From positions 1-64,000 of the forward strand of contig DASYXY010000048.1 in assembly GCA_035934385.1 (NCBI GenBank): DNA of 64,000 nt, written 5' to 3'. Positions within the stretch are counted from its first letter, which is position 1. Every line of letters starts with the position of its first letter. A model generated the notes under the pieces. It saw nothing but the letters and a program-made list of their open reading frames with translations, did no database searches and was not told the origin of the DNA. The DNA comes from CF-118 sp035934385. GTDB taxonomy: Bacteria > Chloroflexota > Dormibacteria > Dormibacterales > Dormibacteraceae. Shown in pieces: positions 39,262-48,536 of the stretch. The position numbers and the translations under genes were made by a program.

Positions 39262-40881
39262 CTAAGCGCCGACATCGCGCCTTTCCATCATCACCGCCGA
39301 CGCGACGAACGCCACGGCCGCCACCAGCACCATGATCACGAGCCCGGTGCCGTCCACCCCTGAGGTCAGCGGCTGGCCATAAAGATGGAAGGCGGAGATG
39401 TCGAGCGTCCAGCTCGGCCAGTGAAAGATCGGCGCCAGCTGGACGATGAAGTAGCTGACGAAAGCGAAGCCGCCAAGCAGTCCGACGGTGGCTCGAGGAA
39501 TCAGCGAGGCAAGCAACGCGCCAATGGCCGCGAAGAACATCGCCACCGGCACGAGCAGCAGGGACGCGGCCGCGAGGCGGCCCTGGTTCAGGTCGATCGA
39601 CTGGACGTGGGATTCGATGCCGACCGCGATGCCGCTGACGGTGGCGATCACGAATCCGCCGATCATCAGGGCGACGGCGCGCTCGATCAGCACGCTGCGG
39701 CGGGAGATGGGGCTGGCCAGGACAGCCTCGAGCCGCCCGTCCGCGTCCTCGGACGACCACCGCGCGACCTGCGCGATCGCGAAGCCCGCGATCAGCAGCT
39801 GGGCGAAGCCGAACCAGATAAAGCCGAGAAACGATGGATAGATACCTCCGCTGAAGAGGACATCGAAGTAGGGCCTCAGCTGGGTGAGGCCGAGCAGCGG
39901 CTCGACGATGTTCTTCGTCAGGATGACCATCAGGACTCCGAGCAATGCGACGCCGGCGGTCCAGACTCCGAGGCCGGCGCGGCGCTCGTAGAGGCCGCGC
40001 AGGATGGGCACTCGCCAAACGATGTTTCGGTCAGGCTCGCGCACCGCTTGATGCGTGGCGACCGGGAACCTGACCAGGGGTGACCCGAGGTCGCGGTAGG
40101 AAAAGGCGATCGCTGCGCCCAGGGTCATGACGGCCGCGCTCCCAAACAGGACCTCGACACCGCGCACGTCAAATGAGCCTCCGGGAGCAAGGGGCTGGCT
40201 CAGGTCGTAGTAGCGGAATGGGGACAGCCAGCGCCAGCTCGACAGCTGGTCAATCTGCCGGCTGAGGCTGTTGAGGAGGAAGAGTCCGAGCATCACGACC
40301 GCGGACGCCGCCGTCGCGAAGCGGCTGGCGGCGAACTGGCTGACCAGCAGCGTGAGTGAGTAGCAGCACAGAGCAAGGCCGAGGAGGTTCACGCTGGCGC
40401 CGGCGAGCGCGTCGATCCCGATCGACTCGTGCGCGCCGTACACACCCACGAGCATGCCAAGCGCCGCGAGGCTCACCGCCACGATGCAGCCGGCTGCGAA
40501 TCCGACAATCCGCACGACCAACGCATCGGCGCGCGCGGTGCCGGTCGCGAGGACCTGCTCGACCAGGCCGCGCTCCTCGTCACCCCGTGCCGCTCCGTAC
40601 GCGGAGACAAGGGCCCAGATGCCGAAGACAATCGCGAAGAAGCTGTACGCCCGCCACTGCACGTAGCCGCCGACGGTGTCGGGGCGGATGGGAGCGGCGA
40701 CCAGGACCGTGAACTGCGCGGCGATCTGGACCATCGACCGCCCGAATGCGGCGCGCTCGGCCGCCGTGTGGCCGGCGACCTGGTAGAAGGCGATCGACTG
40801 CAGCAGCGTGAGCGCGAAGGCGAGCGCGGAGAAACCCGCGACGCCCCAGCGCGTGAGCCTAAGGGAGTAGAGGAAGCCCAC
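39262..40881 (-). CDS. ABC-2-type exporter permease
   Basis: This 539-aa polytopic protein has about 12 membrane segments in two similar halves (for example GVAGFSALAFALTLLQSIAF and later SLLLVPVAMFFAAIGALLASLI). EERGLVEQVLATGTARADAL and EDADGRLEAVLASPISRRSVL are the cytoplasmic coupling-helix segments typical of ABC-2 antibiotic-type exporters. The transported compound is unknown. It overlaps the ATPase gene by 23 nt, and the pair forms one transporter. Confidence 0.88.
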   Translation of the reverse strand: MGFLYSLRLTRWGVAGFSALAFALTLLQSIAFYQVAGHTAAERAAFGRSMVQIAAQFTVLVAAPIRPDTVGGYVQWRAYSFFAIVFGIWALVSAYGAARGDEERGLVEQVLATGTARADALVVRIVGFAAGCIVAVSLAALGMLVGVYGAHESIGIDALAGASVNLLGLALCCYSLTLLVSQFAASRFATAASAVVMLGLFLLNSLSRQIDQLSSWRWLSPFRYYDLSQPLAPGGSFDVRGVEVLFGSAAVMTLGAAIAFSYRDLGSPLVRFPVATHQAVREPDRNIVWRVPILRGLYERRAGLGVWTAGVALLGVLMVILTKNIVEPLLGLTQLRPYFDVLFSGGIYPSFLGFIWFGFAQLLIAGFAIAQVARWSSEDADGRLEAVLASPISRRSVLIERAVALMIGGFVIATVSGIAVGIESHVQSIDLNQGRLAAASLLLVPVAMFFAAIGALLASLIPRATVGLLGGFAFVSYFIVQLAPIFHWPSWTLDISAFHLYGQPLTSGVDGTGLVIMVLVAAVAFVASAVMMERRDVGA

Positions 40882-41776
40882 TGCGTTCGTGGTAGTACTC
40901 GAGGAACATCTCCTCGAGGCTTGGCTCGCGGCTAACCAGGTTCGTCACCTCCGCGCCGTGCAGCGCATCGAGCAGCGGCTCGAAGCTGCCGTGCACCGTG
41001 CACGTGACGATCCGGTCGTCGACCTTGACGTCGCTGACTCCCTCGGCGTGCCGTAGGGCCTTCTCGGGAACGTCGCTGCCCTCGGCGAATTCGAGCTCGA
41101 CGTGATGAAAGCGGATGCGATGCAGCTCGGCCAGGTCCGCCACCCTGACCAGCCGCCCGGTGCGGATGATCCCGACCTGGTCGCATACATGCTCCACCTC
41201 GGAGAGAACATGCGACGACAAGAAGACGGTGGCGCCGCGTTCGCGCTCCTCGCGAAGCAGCCCGTAGAACTCCTGCTGGTTGAGCGGGTCGAGGCCCGAA
41301 GTTGGTTCGTCGAGGATGAACAGGTCTGGCGCATGCATGAACGCGAGTACGATGCCGAGCTTTTGCTTGTTGCCGCTCGAGTATTCGCGAAAGCGGCGGC
41401 CCAGGTCGAGGTCGAACCGGTCGCATAGCCCGGTCACGCGTTTCGGGTCAACACCGCCTCGCATGCCGCCGAAGTACGCGACGATCTCCTTGCCCCTCAT
41501 CCCACCGAATTGAGGAATGTCGCCCGGCAGGTAGCCGACCCGCTTCTTCACTTCGACCGCGTCGCGCATGCAGTCGATTCCAAAAACGTGCGCGGATCCG
41601 GAGGTGGGCCGAATCATCCCCATGACGCAGCGGATGGTCGTGGTCTTGCCGGCGCCATTAGGCCCGAGGTAGCCGAACACCTCCTGCTGCTGGATCACGA
41701 GGTCGAGGTCGAACAGCCCGCGGCCGGCGCCGTAGTCCTTCGTCAAGCGCGAGGTGCTCAGCGCCGCTACGGCCAT
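40859..41776 (-). CDS. ABC transporter ATP-binding protein
   Basis: The 305-aa ATPase powers the permease encoded just downstream. Walker A is YLGPNGAGKTTTIRCV, signature YSSGNKQKLGIVL, Walker B LFILDEPTSGLDPLNQQ, and the H-loop FLSSHVLSEVEHV. The C-terminal 80 residues form the usual extra domain of exporter ATPases. ATG 41776 is preceded by minus-strand TATGCT (complement of 41783-41788) at 6 nt, a leaderless arrangement; the ORF start far upstream runs antisense to the hydrolase gene and was rejected. Confidence 0.94.
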   Translation of the reverse strand: MAVAALSTSRLTKDYGAGRGLFDLDLVIQQQEVFGYLGPNGAGKTTTIRCVMGMIRPTSGSAHVFGIDCMRDAVEVKKRVGYLPGDIPQFGGMRGKEIVAYFGGMRGGVDPKRVTGLCDRFDLDLGRRFREYSSGNKQKLGIVLAFMHAPDLFILDEPTSGLDPLNQQEFYGLLREERERGATVFLSSHVLSEVEHVCDQVGIIRTGRLVRVADLAELHRIRFHHVELEFAEGSDVPEKALRHAEGVSDVKVDDRIVTCTVHGSFEPLLDALHGAEVTNLVSREPSLEEMFLEYYHERSGLPLLP

Positions 41777-41797
41777 GGGCGCAGCATATAAGCCGGC
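41777..41797. promoter_or_regulatory. Bidirectional promoter of ABC exporter and MBL hydrolase
   Basis: The 21-nt spacer contains AGCATATAAG. The minus strand reads TATGCT (complement of 41783-41788), 6 nt before ATG 41776. The plus strand reads TATAAG (41787-41792), 5 nt before ATG 41798. Both genes look leaderless and the -10 boxes overlap. Confidence 0.5.
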
Positions 41798-42637
41798 ATG
41801 TTCCTGGGCGACCTCGAGCTGCACCTGCTGATCGCCTCCCACTGGAAGGCGGACGGAGGCCTGATGTTCGGCGTGGTGCCCAAAGTGATGTGGGAGAGGC
41901 ACAAGCCCGCAGACGAGAACAACCTGATCGATTGCGCATGCGTCTGCGTGATCGCGCGCATCAACGGCCGGGTCATCGTTTGCGAGACGGGCATTGGGAC
42001 GAAGCTGAACGAGAAGCGCGCGCAGCAGGTCGTGCTTCGCGAGCCTGAAGGCCTGCTGCACGCGCTGCACCGGCTCGGCATCAGGCCTGACGAGGTGGAC
42101 GCGGTCGTGACGACGCACCTGCACTGGGATCACGCCGGCGGTCTCACGAGGCGTGGAGAGGGCGGATCGTTCGAGCTCACGTTTCCGAATGCACGGCACT
42201 TCATCCAGAACAGCGAGTGGGACTACGCGCTCCATCCCGATGTGCGGAGCCAGAGCGCTTACATCCCCGACGACTTCACGCCCTTGATGGACGGGCACAA
42301 GTTGGTGGAGCTGATCGACGGAAGTACTGAGGTGCTGCCCGGCGTGGAAGTGCGTCACGTGGGAGGACACACACCCGGCAGCCAGGTCGTGATCCTGCGC
42401 TCGGGCGAGTTCGCGTGCGTGGTTACCGGCGACGTCATCGGCATGGTCCCGCACCTGCGAGTGCCCTGGACCATGTCGGCAGATCTCGACGCGATTGCGC
42501 TCCTGGAAGAGAAGGCGCGCCTGCTCGACGAGGCGCAGAAGCACCGCTGGCTGCTCGTGCTGAGCCACGAGGGCGATCAACCCGCCGGCTACGTCGAGGC
42601 CGACGGCAGGTGGCGCCCGGAGCCGCGACTCACCTAG
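41798..42637 (+). CDS. Metallo-beta-lactamase-fold hydrolase
   Basis: The 279-aa protein has the MBL zinc motif THLHWDHAGG, RHVGGHTPGSQVV and CVVTGDVIGM, resembling AHL-lactonase and related hydrolases of the MBL superfamily. The substrate is unknown. It is transcribed divergently from the ABC exporter, which may indicate shared regulation. 237 nt separate it from comM; that stretch shows only a probable comM promoter. Confidence 0.85.
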   Translation: MFLGDLELHLLIASHWKADGGLMFGVVPKVMWERHKPADENNLIDCACVCVIARINGRVIVCETGIGTKLNEKRAQQVVLREPEGLLHALHRLGIRPDEVDAVVTTHLHWDHAGGLTRRGEGGSFELTFPNARHFIQNSEWDYALHPDVRSQSAYIPDDFTPLMDGHKLVELIDGSTEVLPGVEVRHVGGHTPGSQVVILRSGEFACVVTGDVIGMVPHLRVPWTMSADLDAIALLEEKARLLDEAQKHRWLLVLSHEGDQPAGYVEADGRWRPEPRLT

Positions 42638-42859
42638 AGGCCCGGCCGAGAAGGCGTCGCCGGATCTTTGGCGCCCATGCGGCCCATCTGCGGGCTCAGC
42701 TCCTGCGCTGCTCGCTCACGCAGTTGTCCAATGCGCTCGCTCCGCTGCTCGTCGCTTCGCCCGCATCTGGGCCACCTGGCTCGCCGAATCTCTCGGCGCC
42801 GCTTTCGGCCGCGCCTCTGTGCCTTAACAGGCAGGGCTGCGTTTCTCGCGGCCCGCCGG

Positions 42860-42865
42860 TACGTT
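42860..42865 (+). promoter_or_regulatory. Candidate comM promoter (-10 TACGTT)
   Basis: GGTACGTT with TACGTT at 42860-42865 lies 9 nt before the comM ATG. No Shine-Dalgarno is seen. Upstream sequence 42638-42859 shows no other feature. Confidence 0.4.
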
Positions 42866-42874
42866 GCCCTCTCG

Positions 42875-44386
42875 ATGCTCGCAACCGTGGACTCATGCCT
42901 GCTCGCAGGGATGGAGGGCAGGCTGGTGGAGGTGCAAGCGGATGCCGCCAACGGTGAGCCGCGCTTCCTGCTGGTGGGACTGGCCTCGGCGTCGGTGAAG
43001 GAGGCCCGGGATCGCGTGCGGTCCGCAATTCGCAACAGCGGCATGCCGTTTCCCCAGCGACGGCTCACAGTGAACCTGGCGCCGCCGGAGATGCGCAAGG
43101 AAGGAAGCGCGCTCGACCTTCCTATCGCGGTCGCCGTCCTGCTCGCGCATCAGGGCCTCAAACCGCCGCCGCGATCGGCGTTCCTGGGCGAGCTCGCACT
43201 CGACGGGACCGTCAGGCACGTCGACGGCGTGCTGGTGGCCGCGCGGTGGCTGCACAGGCGCGGCTACGAGCGAGTCTTCGTGCCGCACGCCGACGCCGCA
43301 GAAGCAAGCTTCGTCGACGGCATCGACGTGATTCCCTGCGCCGACCTCTCGAGCGTCATGCGGCACCTTGCGGGCGTCGAGCCCATTCCGTCCGTCGTCG
43401 CCCATTCGCCGGATGAAGCGCAGGTGGCGCGAACCACGGAGCACGACCTGGCCGAGGTGCATGGACAGGAGGAGGCTCGGCGTGCCCTCGAGATCGCCGC
43501 CGCGGGTGGCCATCACGTGCTGATGTCCGGCCCGCCCGGCGCGGGCAAGACGATGCTGGCGCGCTGCCTTCCCGGCATCCTGCCACCTCTCGAGCTCGGC
43601 GAAGCCCTCGAGGTCGCGCAAGTGCGCAGCCTGCTGGGCGAGCTGCCGGCGGGGAGGCCGGTGGACTGGGTGAGGCCATTTCGCGCGCCGCACCACGGCG
43701 TCTCGATGGCCGGACTGATCGGCGGCGGCTCAGGTCTGGCGAGTCCCGGCGAAATCTCGCGCGCGCACCACGGGGTGTTGTTTCTCGATGAGCTGGCAGA
43801 GTTTCAGTCGACGGTGCTGCAGGCGCTGCGCCAGCCCATGGAGGCCGGTCGCGTGACGATCACGCGGTCGGGCGGCTCGGTCGCTTACCCGGCAAGGTTC
43901 ACCCTTGTCGCCGCCACCAACCCATGCCCGTGCGGATGGGCCGGCGACCCGCGCAGGGCGTGCCGCTGCACCCCGGCGGCGATCGATGCGTATCAGCGCA
44001 AGCTCTCAGGTCCGCTGCTGGACCGCATCGACCTGAAGGTGAACGTGCGCCGCGTGCCGCCTGCGCTGCTTGCCAGCGAACCTGTTGGCGAAGCGTCCGA
44101 GCCGGTGCGCGCAAGGGTCATCGCGGCGCGCCGGAGGCAACAGGGCCGCCAGGGTTGCTTGAACGCCATGCTCAAGCCGGCCAGGCTCCGGGCTCAGGCT
44201 TCTCTTGAGCCTGGCCCACGGCGAACGCTCGAACGCTGGGCTGAGCAGCAGGGCCTGTCGGCGCGTGGCTTTCACCGCGCGTGGCGAGTCGCGCGCACGG
44301 CCGCCGACCTCGACGGCTCAGACAGCATCGACGACCGGCACGTTCTGGAGGCGCTCGGCTACAGGCTTCACGATGCCGCGGCCTGA
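42875..44386 (+). CDS. comM: YifB/ComM family AAA+ ATPase (Mg-chelatase-like)
   Basis: The 503-aa hexameric helicase drives branch migration during natural transformation in studied species. It starts MLATVDSCLLAGMEGRLVEV with the N-terminal Lon-protease-like ring domain (LVGLASASVKEARDRVRSAI), then Walker A SGPPGAGKTMLARCLPGILPP, Walker B GVLFLDELAEF and the C-terminal domain with CPCGWAGDP. The ORF stays open upstream but only with low-quality Arg/Ser/Cys-rich sequence; ATG 42875 gives the family start. It overlaps dprA by 14 nt. Confidence 0.95.
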   Translation: MLATVDSCLLAGMEGRLVEVQADAANGEPRFLLVGLASASVKEARDRVRSAIRNSGMPFPQRRLTVNLAPPEMRKEGSALDLPIAVAVLLAHQGLKPPPRSAFLGELALDGTVRHVDGVLVAARWLHRRGYERVFVPHADAAEASFVDGIDVIPCADLSSVMRHLAGVEPIPSVVAHSPDEAQVARTTEHDLAEVHGQEEARRALEIAAAGGHHVLMSGPPGAGKTMLARCLPGILPPLELGEALEVAQVRSLLGELPAGRPVDWVRPFRAPHHGVSMAGLIGGGSGLASPGEISRAHHGVLFLDELAEFQSTVLQALRQPMEAGRVTITRSGGSVAYPARFTLVAATNPCPCGWAGDPRRACRCTPAAIDAYQRKLSGPLLDRIDLKVNVRRVPPALLASEPVGEASEPVRARVIAARRRQQGRQGCLNAMLKPARLRAQASLEPGPRRTLERWAEQQGLSARGFHRAWRVARTAADLDGSDSIDDRHVLEALGYRLHDAAA

Positions 44387-45218
44387 GGTCGCTGGGCTGC
44401 GATCGCGGGGCCGCTGGCCTCAGCCCGCAGGACCCAGGGTCGCGCTCGTCGGCTCACGGAGGCCGTCGCCGTACGGCGAGGCTGTGGCGGAGCAGCTTGC
44501 GTGCGACCTGGCGACCGCCGGCGTGATCGTGATCAGCGGACTTGCGCTCGGCATCGACGCTGCGGCGCACCGCGGAGCCTTGAACGGCGGCGGCACGACC
44601 GTGGCGGTGATGGGCACCGGCGTCGACCTCGTCTATCCGGCAGCTCACAGCCGGCTCGCCGAGGACATCATCGCCTCCGGCGGCGCGCTCGTCAGCCAGT
44701 TCGCCGACGGCACTCAGCCAAGGCGCGGCAACTTTCCCGCCCGCAACTGGACCATGGCGGCCCTGGCGGACGCGGTGGTCGTCGTGGAGGCGGCCGAAGG
44801 CTCAGGCGCCCTCATCACCGCCCAGGCGGCGCTGGACCTGGACCGGGAGGTCCTGGCTGTCCCAGGCAGCATCTTCTCCCCGCTGTCGGTGGGCGCCCAT
44901 GGCCTGATCCGGGACGGCGCCGGGCTGGTCCAGAACGCGCGGGATGTCCTGGCGGCCCTGGGCGAGCGCCTGGAGGTGCTGGACGATCCCTTACGGCCCC
45001 CTCCGGGAGCCGGTTTCGAACTCGCCCGAGCCCGGGATGGCCTCCTGGTCCACCTCTCTGAGGCACTGGCGGTGGATGCTGCAGAGCTGGCCCGGAAGGT
45101 CCGGCTTCCGGTGGCCGAGGTGGTCGGCCGGCTCACCTCGTTGGAGCTCGAGGGAGCCGTCCGCCGGCATGCCGGCGGCTACGTAAGGGCGTTGCGCCGG
45201 GGCGGAGGACGAGCGTAG
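44373..45218 (+). CDS. dprA: DNA-processing protein DprA
   Basis: The 281-aa protein protects incoming single-stranded DNA and loads RecA. The Rossmann-like DprA domain has VALVGSRRPSPYGEAVAEQL, VISGLALGIDAAAHRGAL, TTVAVMGTGVDLVYPAAHSRL and RRGNFPARN. A winged-helix-like C-terminal domain follows (VDAAELARKVRLPVAEVVGRLTSLELEGAV). It lacks the SAM-like N-terminal domain of longer forms. ATG 44373 lies within the end of comM, so they are coupled. topA follows. Confidence 0.94.
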   Translation: MPRPEVAGLRSRGRWPQPAGPRVALVGSRRPSPYGEAVAEQLACDLATAGVIVISGLALGIDAAAHRGALNGGGTTVAVMGTGVDLVYPAAHSRLAEDIIASGGALVSQFADGTQPRRGNFPARNWTMAALADAVVVVEAAEGSGALITAQAALDLDREVLAVPGSIFSPLSVGAHGLIRDGAGLVQNARDVLAALGERLEVLDDPLRPPPGAGFELARARDGLLVHLSEALAVDAAELARKVRLPVAEVVGRLTSLELEGAVRRHAGGYVRALRRGGGRA

Positions 45219-45281
45219 GATTGCCCGCCCAGAACCCGGCCAGGGGAACACAACGGCCGGAATGGGAATAAAGGAAGAGCT

Positions 45282-47558
45282 GTGCCGGAAGGTCTGATCA
45301 TCGTCGAGAGCCCCGCCAAGGCGAGGACTTTGAAGCGGTTCCTGGGAGACCGTTTCGACGTCCTGGCCTCGATGGGCCACGTCCGCGACCTGCCGGAGAA
45401 GGAGCTCGGCGTCGACGTGGAGAAGGGGTTCAAGCCTCACTACGAGGTCGTCGACGACCGCCAGAAGACGATCACCGAACTCCGTGCCGCGGTCAAGAAG
45501 GACTCGGGCCAGGTCATCCTCGCGTCCGACCCGGACAGGGAAGGAGAAGCGATCGCCTGGCACCTGGCCGAGGTCCTGCACCTGCGGGCGCCCAAGCGCA
45601 TCGAGTTCCACGAGATCACCTCGGACGCGGTCCGTCGCGCGCTGGAGGCGCCGCGGGAGATCGACATGCGGCTCGTGAACGCGCAGCAGGCGCGCCGCGT
45701 GGTCGACCGGCTGGTTGGCTTCGGGCTCAGCCCGTTCCTCTGGAGCAAGGTCCAGAAGGGCATCGGCGCGGGCCGGGTCTCCTCGGTGGCCCTACGCCTG
45801 GTGGTCGATCGTGAGGAGGAGATCCGCAAGTTCGTGCCGGTCGAGTCCTGGACGATCGATGCGGAGCTTTCGAAGCTGGGATCCGCCGAGCACTTCCTGG
45901 CGAGGCTGAACCGCGCCGCGGGTACTCCGGCTGCCGGCGAGGACACGAAGCTCGAGGTGCGAACGCAGGCCGAGGCAGACGAGCTTGTGGCCAAGCTCGA
46001 GGGCGCCGCCTACAAGGTGATCGGCGTCGAGAAGAAGCGCCGCACCAAGAGCTCATACCTGCCCTACATCACATCGACGATGCAGCAGGACGCCTCAAGC
46101 CGGTTGCGGTTCCGGCCGCGGAACACGATGCGAGTCGCGCAGCAGCTGTACGAAGGCATCGAGCTGGGTGCTGAGGGTGCGACGGGTCTGATCACGTATA
46201 TGCGCACGGACTCCACGCGCATCTCCGATGAGGCTGAGGGCCGCGTGAAGGCTTGGATCGCGGACAAGCACGGCTCGAAGTACGTCGGCGGCCCGCGGGC
46301 CGCGAAGGCGGCTCCCGGCGCCCAGGATGCGCATGAGGCGATCCGGCCGACCGACATCAACCGCACGCCGGATTCGATACGCGAGCACCTCACGCCCGAG
46401 CAGTTCAAGCTGTACGACCTCATCTGGCGGCGCTTCGTCGCGAGCCGGATGGCGCCGGCGGTTTACGACCAGACGCAGGTCGAGATCGAGGGCGGCCAGT
46501 ACATCTTCAGAGCCACGGGGTCCGTGCTCGCCTTCGATGGTTTCTACGCCGTGTGGCCGCGCGACGACGAGAACGGAACGCAGGAGCTGCCCGCGCTGGC
46601 GGACGGCGAGGCGCTCGATTTCCACGGCCTGAAGCCCGAGCAGCACTTCAGCCAGCCGCCGCCGCGATACACCGAGGCGACGCTCATCAAGGAGCTGGAG
46701 CAGCGCGGCATCGGCAGGCCCTCGACCTACGCCCCCATCGTCGAGACCATCACCAAGGACCACGGGTACGTCGAGATCAAAGAGAGGCGGCTACACCCGA
46801 CCCAGATCGGTGAGGCGGTGAACTCGATCATGGTCGACCGCTTCAAGGTCATCTCTGACGACGAGTACACGGCGACCCTGGAGAAGAGGCTGGACCTGGT
46901 CGAGAGCGGCCGAGAGGACTGGGTGCCCGTGGTCAGTGGGTTCTACGGGCCGCTGCAGAAGATGCTGACCGAAGCCCAGGAGGCGATGCCCGCTGACACC
47001 GACGAGGTGTGCCCACTCTGTCACGAAGGCCACCTGGTCCGCAAGGCGAGCCGGTTCGGTCCGTTCATGGGCTGCTCGCGGTATCCGAAGTGCAAGTTCC
47101 GCCGGGCGCTCACCGTGAACGGCGAAGCCGCGCAGCCAAAGTTGCTCGAGGAGCCGTGCCCGGTTTGCGGGCGTCCTCTGCAGCTACGCACCGGCCGCTA
47201 CGGCGAGTTCGTCGGCTGCTCGGGTTACCCCGACTGCAAGTACATCAAGAAGGATGCGTCGCAATCGGCGGCCAAGCCCACCGGCCAGAAGTGCCCGCAG
47301 TGCGGTGAGGGTGAGCTGGTCGAGCGCACCGGCCGGTACGGGCCGTTCGTCGCGTGCTCGCGGTACCCCGAATGCAAGTACCGAGCCAACGTCGGCAAGG
47401 ACGGCAAGGCGAAAGAGGGACCGAAGCTGCTAGATGAACCGTGTCCGATCTGCGGCAAGCCGCTGGTCGAGCGCCGCGGCCGCTACGGACTGTTCAAGTC
47501 CTGCTCCGACTACCCAAGCTGCCCCGGCCCGAAGGGCGTGAAGAAGGTCGAGGTCTAG
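45282..47558 (+). CDS. topA: DNA topoisomerase I with four zinc ribbons
   Basis: The 758-aa type IA topoisomerase relaxes negative supercoils. The Toprim domain starts LIIVESPAKARTLKRFLG and has DPDREGEAIAWHL. The catalytic tyrosine is in ITYMRTDSTRIS. After the core, four CxxC...CxxxxC-type zinc ribbons follow (CPLC, CPVC, CPQC and CPIC), each with a GRYG- or SRFG-type core. GTG 45282 has GGAAG 6-7 nt upstream. The dprA-topA linkage is conserved. Confidence 0.97.
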   Translation: MPEGLIIVESPAKARTLKRFLGDRFDVLASMGHVRDLPEKELGVDVEKGFKPHYEVVDDRQKTITELRAAVKKDSGQVILASDPDREGEAIAWHLAEVLHLRAPKRIEFHEITSDAVRRALEAPREIDMRLVNAQQARRVVDRLVGFGLSPFLWSKVQKGIGAGRVSSVALRLVVDREEEIRKFVPVESWTIDAELSKLGSAEHFLARLNRAAGTPAAGEDTKLEVRTQAEADELVAKLEGAAYKVIGVEKKRRTKSSYLPYITSTMQQDASSRLRFRPRNTMRVAQQLYEGIELGAEGATGLITYMRTDSTRISDEAEGRVKAWIADKHGSKYVGGPRAAKAAPGAQDAHEAIRPTDINRTPDSIREHLTPEQFKLYDLIWRRFVASRMAPAVYDQTQVEIEGGQYIFRATGSVLAFDGFYAVWPRDDENGTQELPALADGEALDFHGLKPEQHFSQPPPRYTEATLIKELEQRGIGRPSTYAPIVETITKDHGYVEIKERRLHPTQIGEAVNSIMVDRFKVISDDEYTATLEKRLDLVESGREDWVPVVSGFYGPLQKMLTEAQEAMPADTDEVCPLCHEGHLVRKASRFGPFMGCSRYPKCKFRRALTVNGEAAQPKLLEEPCPVCGRPLQLRTGRYGEFVGCSGYPDCKYIKKDASQSAAKPTGQKCPQCGEGELVERTGRYGPFVACSRYPECKYRANVGKDGKAKEGPKLLDEPCPICGKPLVERRGRYGLFKSCSDYPSCPGPKGVKKVEV

Positions 47559-47575
47559 GTTTCAGGGGTTCTGGG

Positions 47576-47687
47576 TATACTCCAGCAGCCGGTTAGCGAA
47601 AGCGAACCGAGTTAGCACGCCCGGGGCAAACCCCCTGTCCTGCGAAGGCCAGAACCGGGCGGAAGGACAACAGGGAGGCAATCGAAC
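47576..47687 (+). promoter_or_regulatory. rpsB promoter and long 5' leader with GNRA-loop hairpin
   Basis: TATACT (47576-47581) is the best -10 box here. The leader of about 100 nt contains GGTTAGCGAAAGCGAACC (47591-47608), a stem closed by a GAAA tetraloop, and GGGGCAAACCCC (47622-47633). GGGAGG precedes the GTG start. S2 synthesis is autoregulated in other bacteria, so this leader may bind S2, but that is an inference. Confidence 0.5.
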
Positions 47688-48536
47688 GTGGCACAAGTGA
47701 CTTTGAAGCAGCTGCTGGAAGCAGGTGTCCATTTCGGACATCAGACCAGCCGCTGGAATCCGAAGATGAAGACCTACATCTTCACGGCCCGTAACGGCAT
47801 CCACATCATCGACCTGCAGAAGACGGTGCGACTGCTCGACGACGCGTGGGATTTCGTGCGCGGCGTCGCGGCAAGCGGCCGGCCGGTGCTGTTCGTCGGC
47901 ACCAAGAAGCAGGCCCAGGAGACGATCCAGGTCGAGGCGGCGCGATGCGGGATGTACTTCGTGAACCGCCGCTGGATGGGCGGCATGCTCACCAACTTCT
48001 CGACCGTGAAGAAAAGGATCGAGCGGCTCCAGGAGCTGCGCAAGATGCAGCAGGAAGGGCAGTTCGAGAACATGCCGAAGAAAGAGGCGAAGAAGCTCCA
48101 GGACGAGCTCGACCGCCTGATGTTCCACTTCGATGGAATCGCCGACATGAAGCGTCTGCCCGGTGCGATCTACGTCGTCGACCCTCGCAAGGAGCACATC
48201 GCGGTCACCGAGGCCAACCGGCTCAAGATCCCGGTGGTCGCGATCACGGACTCCAACTGCGACCCCGACCTGATCACCTTCGTGATCCCCGGCAATGACG
48301 ACGCGATCCGCGCCGTCAAGCTGCTGACCGGAAAGATCGCGGACGCGTGCCAGGAGGGTCGCCAGGAGGCGCAGGCGCGCGGCGAGATCCTGCCCGAGGT
48401 CGAGGAGCGCGAGTTCCTCGAGACGCCTCGCTATGAAGAGATCGAGGAGTACCTCGAAGACGAGGAGGACTACCTGCCGACCGTCTCCGAGGAGGAGTTC
48501 ATCGGCCGCACCGCCGACGACGAGGAGTCGCGGTGA
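47688..48536 (+). CDS. rpsB: 30S ribosomal protein S2
   Basis: This 282-aa protein has the S2 core: LEAGVHFGHQTSRWNPKM, FTARNGIHIIDLQKT, KRLPGAIYVVDPRKEHIAV and ITDSNCDPDLITFVIPGND. A C-terminal acidic tail extends it slightly. GTG 47688 has GGGAGG upstream. The tsf start overlaps its stop, the common rpsB-tsf linkage. Confidence 0.97.
   Translation: MAQVTLKQLLEAGVHFGHQTSRWNPKMKTYIFTARNGIHIIDLQKTVRLLDDAWDFVRGVAASGRPVLFVGTKKQAQETIQVEAARCGMYFVNRRWMGGMLTNFSTVKKRIERLQELRKMQQEGQFENMPKKEAKKLQDELDRLMFHFDGIADMKRLPGAIYVVDPRKEHIAVTEANRLKIPVVAITDSNCDPDLITFVIPGNDDAIRAVKLLTGKIADACQEGRQEAQARGEILPEVEEREFLETPRYEEIEEYLEDEEDYLPTVSEEEFIGRTADDEESR

Noticed and set aside
39209..40018. N-terminal extension of Ku through the ABC permease region
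   Set aside because: The extension is Arg/Pro-rich shadow sequence; Ku homology begins at ATG 39208.
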